This document shows, piece after piece, positions 1 to 8,344 of a stretch of DNA of 64,000 nucleotides (its first letter is position 1; each line of letters starts with the position of its first letter). The stretch spans positions 868,001 to 932,000 of the forward strand of contig NZ_JAPVBG010000003.1 of NCBI RefSeq assembly GCF_026967805.1, in the 5' to 3' direction. Below the pieces are notes generated by a model. It did not search any database. It was not told the origin of the DNA and saw nothing but the letters and a program-made list of their open reading frames with translations. This stretch comes from Blastococcus sp. VKM Ac-2987. Its GTDB lineage: Bacteria > Actinomycetota > Actinomycetes > Mycobacteriales > Geodermatophilaceae. The position numbers were made by a program, and so were the translations under genes.

Positions 1-180
1 TACCGGTTGTCCACCGAGGCATGACATCCCGAGCCGACCCAGCCGTCCAGCTCTCGCGCCGCGCGGCAGGTTCACGACGACGCCCTGGAGTCAGCGCGGG
101 AGCGTGCTCGGGCAACCGAGCGGCGTAGGGCGTGCGAGGCGTTCGATCCGCACGGCCCTCCGCCGACGCGGCGACCACCC

Positions 181-210
181 GGGGCCCGGTCACCACGGTG
201 ACCGGGCCCC
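181..210 (-). terminator. Strong hairpin terminator
   Basis: A perfect inverted repeat with 14-nt arms (GGGGCCCGGTCACC / GGTGACCGGGCCCC) lies just past the stop of the acyl-CoA dehydrogenase gene on the minus strand. No T-run follows, which is usual for terminators in very GC-rich actinobacteria. Bases 1-180 hold no convincing gene. Confidence 0.7.
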
Positions 211-246
211 GTCGTCGTTCGGCCCGCAGGGCGGGCCTGCGCCGGA

Positions 247-1542
247 TCAGGGGCCGGCGAAGACGCCGTCGCCGAGGCCCTCGGAGCGACCGGGGGCCGG
301 ATCGGCGTAGCGACCGGCCTCCTGGCGGGCGACGACGAAGTGGTGCACCTCGTCGGGTCCGTCGGCCAGGCGGAGGGTGCGCTGGCTGGTGTACATGTTG
401 GCCAGCGGCGTCCACTGCGACACCCCGGCGGCGCCGTGGATCTGGATGGCCTGGTCGATGATCTGGCACACCTTCTCCGGCACCATCGCCTTCACCGCCG
501 AGACGTAGACGCGGGCCTGGGAGTTGCCGAGCACGTCCATCGCCTTGGCGGCCTTCAGCACCATGAGCCGGCAGGCATCGAGCTCGATGCGCGCCCGCGA
601 CACCAGCTCCATGTTCTTGCCGAGGCTCAGGATGGGCTTGCCGAACGCCTCCCGGAACTTGCCCCGGCGGATCATCAGCTCGAGCGCCTTCTCGCCCTGG
701 CCGATGGCACGCATGCAGTGGTGGATGCGCCCGGGCCCCAGACGCACCTGGCTGATCTCGAAGCCACGGCCCTCGCCGAGGAGCATGTTGGCGGCGGGCA
801 CGCGCACGTCGGTGAACCGGATGTGCATGTGGCCGTGGGGGGCGTCGTCACGGCCGAAGACCTGCATCGGTTCGAGCACGGCGACACCGGGGGTGTCCAT
901 CGGGACGAGGATCTGCGACTGCTGCGCGTGCGCCGGCGCGTCCGGATTCGTCTGGCACATGACGATCATGATCTTGCAGCGGGGATCCCCGGCCCCGGAG
1001 ATGTAGAACTTCTCGCCGTTGAGGACGTACTCGTCGCCGTCCCGCACCGCCTGGAGCCGGATGCTCTTGGCGTCGGAGCTGCCGACGTCGGGCTCGGTCA
1101 TGGCGTAGGCGGAGCGGATCTCGCCGTTGAGGAGCGGCTCCAGCCACTGGGCCTTCTGCTCGGGGGTGCCGACGCGCTCGAGCACCTCCATATTGCCGGT
1201 GTCGGGGGCCGAGCAGTTGAGCGACTCCGAGCCGAGCGGGTACTTGCCGAGCTCGACGGCGATGTAGGCGTAGTCGAGGTTGCTCAGGCCACCGACCTCG
1301 GAGTTGGGCAGGAAGAAGTTCCACAGACCGGCCTCCTTGGCCTTGGTCTTCGCCCCTTCGAGCGCCTCGAGCTGACCCGGCGCGTACGACCACGGGTCGG
1401 GGTGCCCCGCGCCGAGCCGGAAGTACTCCTCCTGCATCGGCGCGACCACGTCCTGGAGGAACCGGACGACGCGGTCGTAGAGCGGGCGGGCCTCCTCGCT
1501 CATGCGCAGGTCGAACAGCTCCGTCGGCTCAGCGGTCTGCAT
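247..1542 (-). CDS. Acyl-CoA dehydrogenase family protein
   Basis: A 431-residue flavoprotein that should oxidise an acyl-CoA to the enoyl-CoA in the cytoplasm. The sequence shows the N-terminal helical domain, the beta-domain FAD stretch (AYAMTEPDVGSSDA near residues 140-155) and a C-terminal helical domain containing GPGRIHHCMR and IQIHGAAGVSQ. These features and the length resemble the ACAD10/ACAD11-like branch rather than short-chain enzymes. The ATG has GAGAGGG upstream. A hairpin terminator follows the stop, so it looks monocistronic or last in its unit. It neighbours the BCCT transporter on the same strand but has no evident role in betaine breakdown. The substrate cannot be told from sequence. 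Confidence 0.9.
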   Translation of the reverse strand: MQTAEPTELFDLRMSEEARPLYDRVVRFLQDVVAPMQEEYFRLGAGHPDPWSYAPGQLEALEGAKTKAKEAGLWNFFLPNSEVGGLSNLDYAYIAVELGKYPLGSESLNCSAPDTGNMEVLERVGTPEQKAQWLEPLLNGEIRSAYAMTEPDVGSSDAKSIRLQAVRDGDEYVLNGEKFYISGAGDPRCKIMIVMCQTNPDAPAHAQQSQILVPMDTPGVAVLEPMQVFGRDDAPHGHMHIRFTDVRVPAANMLLGEGRGFEISQVRLGPGRIHHCMRAIGQGEKALELMIRRGKFREAFGKPILSLGKNMELVSRARIELDACRLMVLKAAKAMDVLGNSQARVYVSAVKAMVPEKVCQIIDQAIQIHGAAGVSQWTPLANMYTSQRTLRLADGPDEVHHFVVARQEAGRYADPAPGRSEGLGDGVFAGP

Positions 1543-1850
1543 TCGGTGTCCCTCTCGGCTGGTTCGTTCGGCGGCAGGGTGGTCCTACCGGAAGCGCGGC
1601 GAGGAGCGGCAGCAGCGACACGGATCCGGTGGGACGGGGAATCGAGCGTGGCACAGCGGGCGGTCAGCCGCTCGACCCGGACCGGACCGGTCGCCGGAGC
1701 GAACGTCGTGGACCTCGGTGTTCCGGGTGGCTCGGGTCACCGTGCGCACGTCGACACCGGGCACCCGAGCAGCGGGAGCGACCGTCCCGACGACAGCGCT
1801 CGGGGGTCCGGTGGACCCGGCGCCCCGGGACCGATCAGTTCTGGCTCGCC

Positions 1851-3581
1851 CTACTGCTGACCGGCCGGCTCCCGGTCGGTGTCGGCGACCGGGACCCCGG
1901 GTGAGGTGGGCGGCAGTCCGTTGGAGTGGGGGATCTCGTGGAGGTGGGCGATGACGGCCCGCCGGACCTGCGGGTCCAGCGTCGAGGTGTAGGGCTCCCG
2001 GCGCAGCTCGCGCACCAGGTTGACGCAGATGGCGATGAGCACGACCACGAAGGGCGTCGCCACCAGGATGGTGGCCGACTGGATGACGGTCAGGCCACCG
2101 GCGAGGGTGAGCGCTGCGGCGACGGCCGCGATGCACACGCCCCAGAGGATGACCACCGCGCGGGCCGGCGAGGTCGTGCCCCGCTGCGAGAGCATGCCGA
2201 GGACCATGGAGGCGGAGTCGGCGCTGCTGACGAAGAACAGCGTGATGAGCACCATCACGAGCAGCACGGTGAGCGTCACCAGCGGGAACTCGTCGAGCAG
2301 GGCGAACAGCGCGCCCTCGGTGCCGTCGTCGAGCAGGGCCTGGCTGAGCTCGGCCTGGCCCGTGAGCTCGAGGTGGGTGGCGGTGCCGCCCAGGACGCCG
2401 AACCACACGATGCTGACCATGGTCGGGACGATCATCACGAAGGTGACGAACTGCCGGATCGTCCGGCCGCGGGAGATGCGCGCGATGAACGTCCCCACGA
2501 ACGGCGTCCAGGACATCCACCACGCCCAGTAGAACAGTGTCCACCCCGCGAGCCACTCCTGCCCGCCCCAGGCGCCCGCGGCCAGGCTCATGGCGGGCAG
2601 CGCCGCCAGGTAGTCCCCGGTGGCGTCGGTGATGGTGTTGAAGAGGTGCGTGGTCGGGCCCAGCACGAAGACGAAGGCCACGAGCAGCGCGGCGAGCACG
2701 ACGTTGGTGTTGCTGACCAGCTTGATGCCCTTGTGCACGCCGCTGACCGCGGACAGGACGTAGAGCAACGCCAGGCCGGCGATGATGGCCACGGCCACGC
2801 CGTTGTTGCGCGGGACGCCGTAGTTCGCCGCCAGACCGCTGTTGACCTGCAACGCGCCGAGGCCGAGCGAGGTGGCCGCGCCGAAGACCGTGGTGAAGAT
2901 GGCGAGGATGTCGACGGCGCGGCGGACGCCCGTGCGGTTCTCGCTCACCAGTGGGACGACCGCGGAGCTCACCAGGCTCGGCCGCCCCTTGCGGAAGACG
3001 CCGTAGGCGAGGGCCATCGCCATGACGGCGTACATCGCCCAGGGGTGCAGACCCCAGTGGAAGATCGTGTACTGCAGCCCCAGTCGGGCGGCCTCCGGGG
3101 TCCCGCCCTCCTCGAGGCCGAGCGGGGCGTCCGCGAGGTGGGAGAGCGGCTCGGCGACGCCCCAGAAGAGCAGACCGATGCCCATGCCGGCCGCGAAGAG
3201 CATGGAGATCCACGAGCCCGTGCTGAACTCCGGCCGCTCGTCGTCCTTCCCCAACCGGATGCGCCCGTAGCGGGACAGCGCCAGGAACCCCGCGAGCGCG
3301 ACGAAGCCGGAGCTGGTGACGACGAATACCCAGCCGGCGTTGGTGATGACCGTGCCGAACGCGGTGCTCACGGCACTCGAGAGGCTGTCGCTGGCGAGCA
3401 CTCCCCACAGGGCGAACCCCACCACCAGCGCCAGGGAGACGCCGAAGACGACCCGGTCGGTCTGCGGCCGGGCTACGGGCTCCCGCGCAACGGCCGATTC
3501 GGTGCCGGTGGCCGGACCGCCCTTCGGCTCGGCACTCGAAGAACTGGAGGGCGAGGCCTGCTCACGACCCGAGTGCTCCAT
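1851..3581 (-). CDS. BCCT-family betaine/choline/carnitine transporter
   Basis: A 576-residue inner-membrane secondary transporter for quaternary ammonium compounds. About twelve hydrophobic segments are visible, with the family hallmark GMGIGLLFWGVAEP near residues 130-145 and the aromatic stretch FYWAWWMSWTPFVGTFIARISRGRT near residues 350-375, which forms the Trp-rich binding region in this family. The N-terminus is a polar cytoplasmic tail rich in Ser, Pro and Glu. The ATG has AGGAGAGG at good spacing. Because a betaine degradation gene set starts about 400 bp away, it is probably the uptake system for glycine betaine or choline; BCCT proteins also serve osmoprotection, so that is inference. 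Confidence 0.93.
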   Translation of the reverse strand: MEHSGREQASPSSSSSAEPKGGPATGTESAVAREPVARPQTDRVVFGVSLALVVGFALWGVLASDSLSSAVSTAFGTVITNAGWVFVVTSSGFVALAGFLALSRYGRIRLGKDDERPEFSTGSWISMLFAAGMGIGLLFWGVAEPLSHLADAPLGLEEGGTPEAARLGLQYTIFHWGLHPWAMYAVMAMALAYGVFRKGRPSLVSSAVVPLVSENRTGVRRAVDILAIFTTVFGAATSLGLGALQVNSGLAANYGVPRNNGVAVAIIAGLALLYVLSAVSGVHKGIKLVSNTNVVLAALLVAFVFVLGPTTHLFNTITDATGDYLAALPAMSLAAGAWGGQEWLAGWTLFYWAWWMSWTPFVGTFIARISRGRTIRQFVTFVMIVPTMVSIVWFGVLGGTATHLELTGQAELSQALLDDGTEGALFALLDEFPLVTLTVLLVMVLITLFFVSSADSASMVLGMLSQRGTTSPARAVVILWGVCIAAVAAALTLAGGLTVIQSATILVATPFVVVLIAICVNLVRELRREPYTSTLDPQVRRAVIAHLHEIPHSNGLPPTSPGVPVADTDREPAGQQ

Positions 3582-3987
3582 GTGCCTCTCCTAGCCTGTT
3601 GCGTAGTGCGACACTCGCTGCGCATGAGGGAACCAGACGCTCCAGAACGGAACAAGAGGCCCGAGTGACTTTCGCCACAGGAACCGCGTGACCGAACCCT
3701 GTGTGGCGGAGCGGTGACAGGAGGAACCGGGATTCGGTCGTGCCGAGGAGGCTCCGTCGACCCCGCCGGCCCACGCATTCCGCTGATCCGGGCCGGAGCG
3801 ACCGGCCCCGACCACGGCGCGACGCTGATCGCCGAGCGCGGCGCCGACCGGTCCACCCGTCGCCCGCTGTGCGCGCCCCGGCGTGCTCCGCCGGACCATC
3901 CGCCGCAGCGGCCGGAGCCGGCGCAGGCCGGGGTGTCCCGCCGTCTCCGTGGCGCTCCCTCGTCCGCCGCCCCGAGGCGGCGGACGG
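3582..3987. other. Intergenic region upstream of the BCCT gene
   Basis: This 406-bp gap holds the promoter side of the minus-strand transporter gene and, at its right end, the terminator of the ferredoxin reductase gene. I see no coding sequence or clear operator in the rest. Confidence 0.6.
3961..3986 (-). terminator. Hairpin terminator after ferredoxin reductase
   Basis: Arms CGTCCGCCGC and GCGGCGGACG pair over 10 bp with a 6-nt loop, immediately beyond the stop codon at 3988 on the minus strand. It ends the ferredoxin-reductase operon. Confidence 0.7.
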
Positions 3988-5160
3988 TCAGGACTGCGTC
4001 AGGACGGCCGAGCGCAGCTGTCGGCGCCAACGGGTGAACAGGCGGGGTTGATTCATCCCGAGAACGGCGACGGGTTGCCCGTGGCGTTCGTAGACCACCA
4101 GGAAGCTGCGGTCCGCGCAGCTGCCCTCCAGCACGCGGGCGACGTCGCCGTCGCGGCGCGATCCCGCGAACTGGATGCGGGCGCCGTACTGGTCGGACCA
4201 GAAGTAGGGCACGGGCGTCGTCGTCGGTCCACCGGTGCCCAGCAGGGCGGCGGCCGCGGTGGCCGGCTGCTCGAGGGCGTGGGTCCAGTGCTCGATGCGG
4301 ACGTGTCGCTCCGCGGCGGCCGACCACGCCGCGGCGCAGTCGCCGACGGCGACCACGCCCGGGATGTTGGTGACGCAGCGCGCGTCGGTGAGCACGCCGT
4401 TGCCGAGGGCCACGCCGGAGTGGGCCAGCCACTCGATGTTGGGTGTGGCGCCGATCCCCACGAGCACCACGTCCGCGGGCAGGCGGGTCCCGTCGGTCAG
4501 TTCGACGGCCTCGACCCTGCCGGCGCCGACCAACCCGGCGACCCCGGTGCCGGTCAGCAGGCGGGTGCCGTGATCGGCGTGCAACCCGGCGCACACCGCG
4601 CCCATCTCTGCGCCCAGCGGGCCGGCGAGCGGGACGGGCTGGGTCTCGACGACGGTGACCTCCAGCCCGAGCGCGCGGGCTGTGGAGGCGACCTCCGCCC
4701 CGATGAAGCCGGCGCCGATCACCACCAGGCGTCCGGCGGCGGCCAGTTCCTCGCGCAGGGCGATCGCGTCGTCCAGGGAGCGCAGCACGTGCACCCCGTC
4801 GAGCCCCTCGCTGCCGGGCAGGCGTCGGGCGCGGGCACCCGTGGCGAGAACGACGCCGTCGGCGCGGATCTCGCTGCCGTCCTCGAGCAGCACCGAGCGG
4901 CTGAGGTGGTCCAGGCCTACCGCCGTCGTGTGCAGCCGCCACTCGAGCCCGAGGTCCTCGTCGTCGGGTGCGCCCAGGGTGATGTCGTCCAGCGAGGCCG
5001 TACCGGCCAGGAACTCCTTGGACAGGGGTGGGCGGTCGTAGGGGGCGTGCGCCTCGTCGCCGATGACCACGATGCGGCCGTCGTAGGACTGGTTCCGGAG
5101 TGCACGGGCGGCCGAGAGGCCGGCGAGGGAGGCCCCGACCACGGCCACCGTGGGGCTCAT
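3988..5160 (-). CDS. FAD-dependent ferredoxin reductase
   Basis: A 390-residue NAD(P)H-dependent oxidoreductase of the oxygenase-coupled ferredoxin reductase type. The first FAD motif GASLAGLSAARAL is at the N-terminus, the NAD(P) motif VIGAGFIGAEVASTARALG near residue 150, and the FAD ribityl site GVVAVGDCAA near residue 270. The C-terminal domain matches the reductase_C fold of rubredoxin/ferredoxin reductases. I chose the ATG at 5160 because MSPTVAVVGASLAG is the natural family start. This ATG overlaps the Rieske ferredoxin stop by 4 bp (ATGA), which implies translational coupling. Together they form an NAD(P)H-to-ferredoxin electron chain, most simply for the Rieske oxygenase at 6701. Confidence 0.92.
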   Translation of the reverse strand: MSPTVAVVGASLAGLSAARALRNQSYDGRIVVIGDEAHAPYDRPPLSKEFLAGTASLDDITLGAPDDEDLGLEWRLHTTAVGLDHLSRSVLLEDGSEIRADGVVLATGARARRLPGSEGLDGVHVLRSLDDAIALREELAAAGRLVVIGAGFIGAEVASTARALGLEVTVVETQPVPLAGPLGAEMGAVCAGLHADHGTRLLTGTGVAGLVGAGRVEAVELTDGTRLPADVVLVGIGATPNIEWLAHSGVALGNGVLTDARCVTNIPGVVAVGDCAAAWSAAAERHVRIEHWTHALEQPATAAAALLGTGGPTTTPVPYFWSDQYGARIQFAGSRRDGDVARVLEGSCADRSFLVVYERHGQPVAVLGMNQPRLFTRWRRQLRSAVLTQS

Positions 5161-5477
5161 GCGGCACCGTCCGTGGCGGCCGCCGGCTGCACGTAGATCA
5201 TGCCGTCCTGCACGACCACCCGATGGGTGCGGACCGGGGTCTTGGCCGGCGGTCCGGACACCTTCCCCGTGCGCAGATCGAAGCAGGACGCGTGCAGGGG
5301 GCACTCCACGGCGCAGCCGTCCAGCCAGCCGTCGGCCAGGGAGGCGTCCTGGTGCGTGCACGTGTCGTCGATCGCGTAGAAGTCGCCGTCGACGTTGAAG
5401 ACGGCGATGGGCTCATCGGCCTCGACTCGAGCCGCCTCACCGGGCGGCAACGCGGTCGTGGGGCAGACCGGGATCAT
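5157..5477 (-). CDS. Rieske-type [2Fe-2S] ferredoxin
   Basis: A small electron carrier of about 106 residues. The cluster motif is CTHQDASLADG followed by CPLHASCFDLRTG, that is C-x-H and C-x2-H with the usual spacing, then the PPAKTPVRTHRV strand typical of oxygenase ferredoxins. An upstream in-frame start at 5537 exists, but the ATG at 5477 has GGAG five bases ahead and begins at the normal family N-terminus (MIPVCPTTALPPGE). It is the first gene of a two-gene operon with the reductase and is divergent from the IclR gene. It should shuttle electrons to the GbcA-like oxygenase, in place of the GbcB-type reductase used in proteobacteria; that assignment is inference. Confidence 0.9.
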   Translation of the reverse strand: MIPVCPTTALPPGEAARVEADEPIAVFNVDGDFYAIDDTCTHQDASLADGWLDGCAVECPLHASCFDLRTGKVSGPPAKTPVRTHRVVVQDGMIYVQPAAATDGAA

Positions 5478-5496
5478 GGACGCTCCAGCCATAGAT

Positions 5497-5532
5497 GTTG
5501 CGGGCTCCGCAACGCTGCGCTGATAGCGCAAC
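5497..5532. promoter_or_regulatory. Candidate IclR operator
   Basis: The divergent promoter region contains a perfect inverted repeat GTTGCGG-GCT-CCGCAAC (5497-5513) followed by GCGC-TGATA-GCGC and a further GCGCAAC half-site ending at 5532. Similar GTTGCGC and GTGCAACA half-sites lie ahead of the oxygenase gene. The placement between the ferredoxin and iclR genes suits an IclR-family operator with autoregulation. Confidence 0.5.
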
Positions 5533-5602
5533 AGCATGGGACGGAGTTGCCCTGCTCGTCAAGAGCCGGGGAAGGGGATGTGCCCCCGTCTACGCTGAGG
5601 TC

Positions 5603-6403
5603 ATGAATGGGCCGCAGGGTGAGAACGCGGATCGGGGCTCGGTCGCCGTCGTCCAGTCCGTCGACCGTGCGCTGACCGTCCTGGAGATCCTGGCGGCCCA
5701 GGGCGAGGCCGGTGTCACGGAGGTGGCCGCCGAACTCGGGGTGCACAAGTCCACGGCCTTCCGGCTGGTGGCGGCGCTGGAGAGCCGGGGGTTCGTCGAG
5801 CAGCTGACCGACCGGGGCAAGTACCGGTTGGGCTTCGGCGTCGTGCGCCTGGCCGGCGCGGCCGCCGCGCAGCTGGACATCGCCCGGGAGGGGCGGCCCA
5901 TCTGCGAGGCGCTGGCCGCGGATCTCGAGGAGACGGTCAACATCGCCATCCTGGACGGCGACCGCGCGGTGAACGTCAGCCAGGTTCGTGGGCCGGCGGC
6001 GCTCAGCACGCACAACTGGGTGGGGCAGGGCACCCCCTTGTACGCGACGTCGAGCGGGAAGGTGCTCCTGGCCCATGCCCCCGACCCCGTCCGCAAGGAC
6101 CTGCTCTCCCGGGAGATGCAGCGCTTCACCGCAGCCACGATCACCGATCCCGAGGCGCTCCGGCAGTGCCTGGACCGGATCGTCGAGCAGGGGTGGGGCT
6201 GCACCGTCGAGGAGTACGAGGTCGGGCTCAACGCTCTCGCCGCGCCTGTCCGGGGCGCGGACGGAGACGTGATCGCAGCCCTCAGCGTCTCGGGGCCGGC
6301 CTTCCGCATGGACCCGGAGGACTTCCCCCGGCTGGCTCGGCGGGTGGTGTCGGCCGCGGACGAGCTGAGCCGGAAGCTGGGCTTCTTCGGCCAGCTCCGC
6401 TGA
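5603..6403 (+). CDS. IclR-family transcriptional regulator
   Basis: A 266-residue regulator. Residues about 14-75 form the winged helix-turn-helix (VQSVDRALTVLEILAAQG, then VTEVAAELGVHKSTAFRLV and the wing GKYRLGFGV). The rest is the IclR effector-binding domain, with the typical LPLYATSSGKVLLA-like stretch and a C-terminal ALSVSGPAFRM strand. I start at ATG 5603, which follows CTGAGGTC; the longer frame from 5495 would run through the putative operator. It lies between the divergent ferredoxin/reductase operon and the oxygenase gene, so it probably controls both in response to betaine or a breakdown product. The ligand is not identifiable. Confidence 0.92.
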   Translation: MNGPQGENADRGSVAVVQSVDRALTVLEILAAQGEAGVTEVAAELGVHKSTAFRLVAALESRGFVEQLTDRGKYRLGFGVVRLAGAAAAQLDIAREGRPICEALAADLEETVNIAILDGDRAVNVSQVRGPAALSTHNWVGQGTPLYATSSGKVLLAHAPDPVRKDLLSREMQRFTAATITDPEALRQCLDRIVEQGWGCTVEEYEVGLNALAAPVRGADGDVIAALSVSGPAFRMDPEDFPRLARRVVSAADELSRKLGFFGQLR

Positions 6404-6551
6404 TCGAGCGGGTTCCGGCGGCGACGGCGGGCAGGACGTCGTCCTGACCTCGCCGGTTCCCCCGCGTGCGGGGTTGGCACGCGGGGCGCACGGGGTGGCC
6501 GTTGTCCGGGAGCGGGGTCGACGCTGCGCGTCTCCGCGCTGAGCTGTCGAA

Positions 6552-6590
6552 TTGTTGCGCCTGACGCGAGCGGCTGAGTAATGTGCAACA
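6552..6590 (+). promoter_or_regulatory. Candidate IclR site upstream of the oxygenase gene
   Basis: In the 297-bp gap ahead of the oxygenase, TTGTTGCGC (6552-6560) and GTGCAACA (6583-6590) form spaced, inverted TTGCGC/GCAA-type half-sites, echoing the elements at 5497-5532. The long untranslated leader after it (to 6700) has no convincing gene. Confidence 0.35.
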
Positions 6591-6700
6591 CATCCGGTCG
6601 TCAGGAGTTCGCTGGCGGACGACGACCGTGGCTAGTCGCAGACCTGAGTCGTCCCGACTTCCGGCGTCCCTCCGGTCGCCGACGCAACCCGAGGTGCCGC

Positions 6701-7822
6701 ATGACCACCACCGAACAGCCCGCGAGCCTGATCTCCACGCTGCCGGGCCGCTACTACACCGACCCCGCCGTCTTCGCGCTGGAGCAGTCGCACGTCTTCG
6801 AGGACATGTGGTTCTGCGCCGTGCGATCGAGCGACCTGCCGACGCCCGGCTCATTCCAGAAGGTCCAGGTGGGCAGGGAGAGCGTGCTCGTGGTCCGCAG
6901 CCGGGACGGGCAGCTGCGCTCGTTCCTCAACATCTGCCGGCACCGCGGTGCACAGATCTGCACGGAGGACTCCGGTGCGGTGAAGCGGGCCTTCCAGTGC
7001 CCGTACCACGCGTGGACCTACGACCTCGAGGGCAAGCTGATCGCGGCCCCCAACCTGACCAAGATGCCCGACATCGACCGGATCGAGTACGGCCTGGTCC
7101 CGGTGGCGTTGCGGGAGTGGCTGGGGTATGCGTGGGTGTGCCTGGCGAAGGAGCCCCCGTCCTTCGAGGACGACGTCGTGGGCGCCGTCGTCGAACGTCT
7201 CGGGAGCGTGCAGGCGATCGACGGCTACGAGATCGATTCGCTTTCCGTGGGGCGCCGCGTCACGTACGACGTAAAGGCGAACTGGAAGCTCATCATCGAG
7301 AACTTCATGGAGTGCTACCACTGCGCGACGATCCACCCGGAGCTCACCGAGGTGCTCCCCGAGTTCGCCGACGGGTACGCGGCACAGTTCTTCGTCGGGC
7401 ACGGCGCCGAGTTCGGGGACGACGTCAAGGGCTTCACCGTCGACGGCAGCGAGGGTTTCGACCGGCTCCCGGGCGTCGACGAGGACCAGGACCGCCGCTA
7501 CTACGCCATCACGGTCAAGCCGACGGTCTTCGTCAACCTGGTGCCGGACCACGTCATCTTCCACCGCATGTTCCCGGTCTCGGCCGACCGGACGATCGTG
7601 GAGTGCGACTGGCTGTACACGCACGACGTGGTCGAATCGGGCAGGGACGTGACGCGCTCGGTGGAGCTGTTCCACCGGGTCAACGAGCAGGACTTCGCCG
7701 CGTGCGAGCGGACCCAGCCGGCCATGTCCTCCCGGGCATACGCCAACGGCGGCGTCCTGGTGCCCTCCGAACACCACATCGGTGCCTTCCACGACTGGCT
7801 GACGTCGCGCCTGTCGGTCTGA
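6701..7822 (+). CDS. Rieske oxygenase, glycine betaine monooxygenase-like
   Basis: A 373-residue oxygenase alpha subunit. The Rieske cluster ligands are C79-x-H81 and C100-x2-H103 (CRHRG ... CPYHAW). The mononuclear iron site is in IIENFMECYHCATIHPEL, with bridging E204 and ligands H207 and H212. Sequence features such as NFMECYHC, HPELTEVLPEFADG and ECDWLY match the GbcA (glycine betaine to dimethylglycine plus formaldehyde) group; length is nearer to carnitine oxygenase CntA. ATG 6701 has GAGGTG upstream. Neighbouring dimethylglycine and sarcosine oxidases make betaine the best substrate. Stachydrine or another betaine is the main alternative. Confidence 0.85.
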   Translation: MTTTEQPASLISTLPGRYYTDPAVFALEQSHVFEDMWFCAVRSSDLPTPGSFQKVQVGRESVLVVRSRDGQLRSFLNICRHRGAQICTEDSGAVKRAFQCPYHAWTYDLEGKLIAAPNLTKMPDIDRIEYGLVPVALREWLGYAWVCLAKEPPSFEDDVVGAVVERLGSVQAIDGYEIDSLSVGRRVTYDVKANWKLIIENFMECYHCATIHPELTEVLPEFADGYAAQFFVGHGAEFGDDVKGFTVDGSEGFDRLPGVDEDQDRRYYAITVKPTVFVNLVPDHVIFHRMFPVSADRTIVECDWLYTHDVVESGRDVTRSVELFHRVNEQDFAACERTQPAMSSRAYANGGVLVPSEHHIGAFHDWLTSRLSV

Positions 7823-7836
7823 ACCGGGCACCTGTC

Positions 7837-7877
7837 GCTGCGGGGCCGGGAGGCCGACGTCCTCCCGGCCCCGCAGC
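7837..7877 (+). terminator. Hairpin terminator after the Rieske oxygenase
   Basis: A 17-bp stem, with arms starting GCTGCGGGGCCGGGAGG and closing with the exact complement, surrounds a 7-nt loop. It lies 15 bp past the oxygenase stop and separates this gene from the glyA operon. Confidence 0.8.
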
Positions 7878-7943
7878 GCGTGCCCGTGGCCGGCGGGCGG
7901 GACGCCGTCCGCCGCCGCCGCCAGGATCGGTCGCCCGCCAGGC

Positions 7944-8144
7944 TCACTTGTCCAGCACCACGACCGGGCGCAGCACCTCGCCCTTGTGCATCTTCTCGAA
8001 GGCGGCCTCGACGTCGTCCAGCCCGATCGTCCCGGAGACGAAGGCGTCGAGGTCGAAGCGCCCCTGCAGGTAGAGGTCGACCAGCATCGGGAAGTCGCGG
8101 CTGGGCAGGCAGTCGCCGTACCAGGAGGACTCGACGGCGCCGCC
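7944..8144 (-). pseudogene. 3' remnant of mycothiol-dependent formaldehyde dehydrogenase
   Basis: On the minus strand the last 66 codons read as the C-terminus of an S-(hydroxymethyl)mycothiol dehydrogenase: [20 protein letters not shown], then [20 protein letters not shown] and [21 protein letters not shown]. Upstream of GGAVESS the frame turns into Pro/Arg-rich sequence without family similarity, so at least 80 percent of the roughly 360-residue enzyme is missing. The intact enzyme would detoxify the formaldehyde released by the neighbouring betaine monooxygenase, so the fragment probably marks a lost gene of the same island. A working copy may be elsewhere. Confidence 0.8.
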
Positions 8145-8292
8145 GCAGCAGCCTCCCTGCTGGTCCCGGCCCCCGTCCCGGCGCCGCCCCGGGCTGGTGG
8201 GGGCGGGCGGACGGGGCCTGCTACGAGCGGTGGGGCGGGGAGGACGTCTTCGGCGCCCCTTGACCCCGCCTGACGGCCACCCTACTGTGATG

Positions 8293-8309
8293 GACGACTG
8301 ATATACCAG
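8293..8309 (-). promoter_or_regulatory. Putative GntR operator upstream of glyA
   Basis: The minus strand reads CTGGTATATCAGTCGTC, identical over 17 bp to 18983-18999 in the gntR-sdaA intergenic region. The core CTGGTATATCAG is a near-palindrome of the kind bound by FadR/FCD-type GntR proteins. It sits 36 bp ahead of the glyA start codon. Confidence 0.65.
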
Positions 8310-8344
8310 TCTCCGTCTCCCATTCCGAAGAGGAGGGACCCGGC

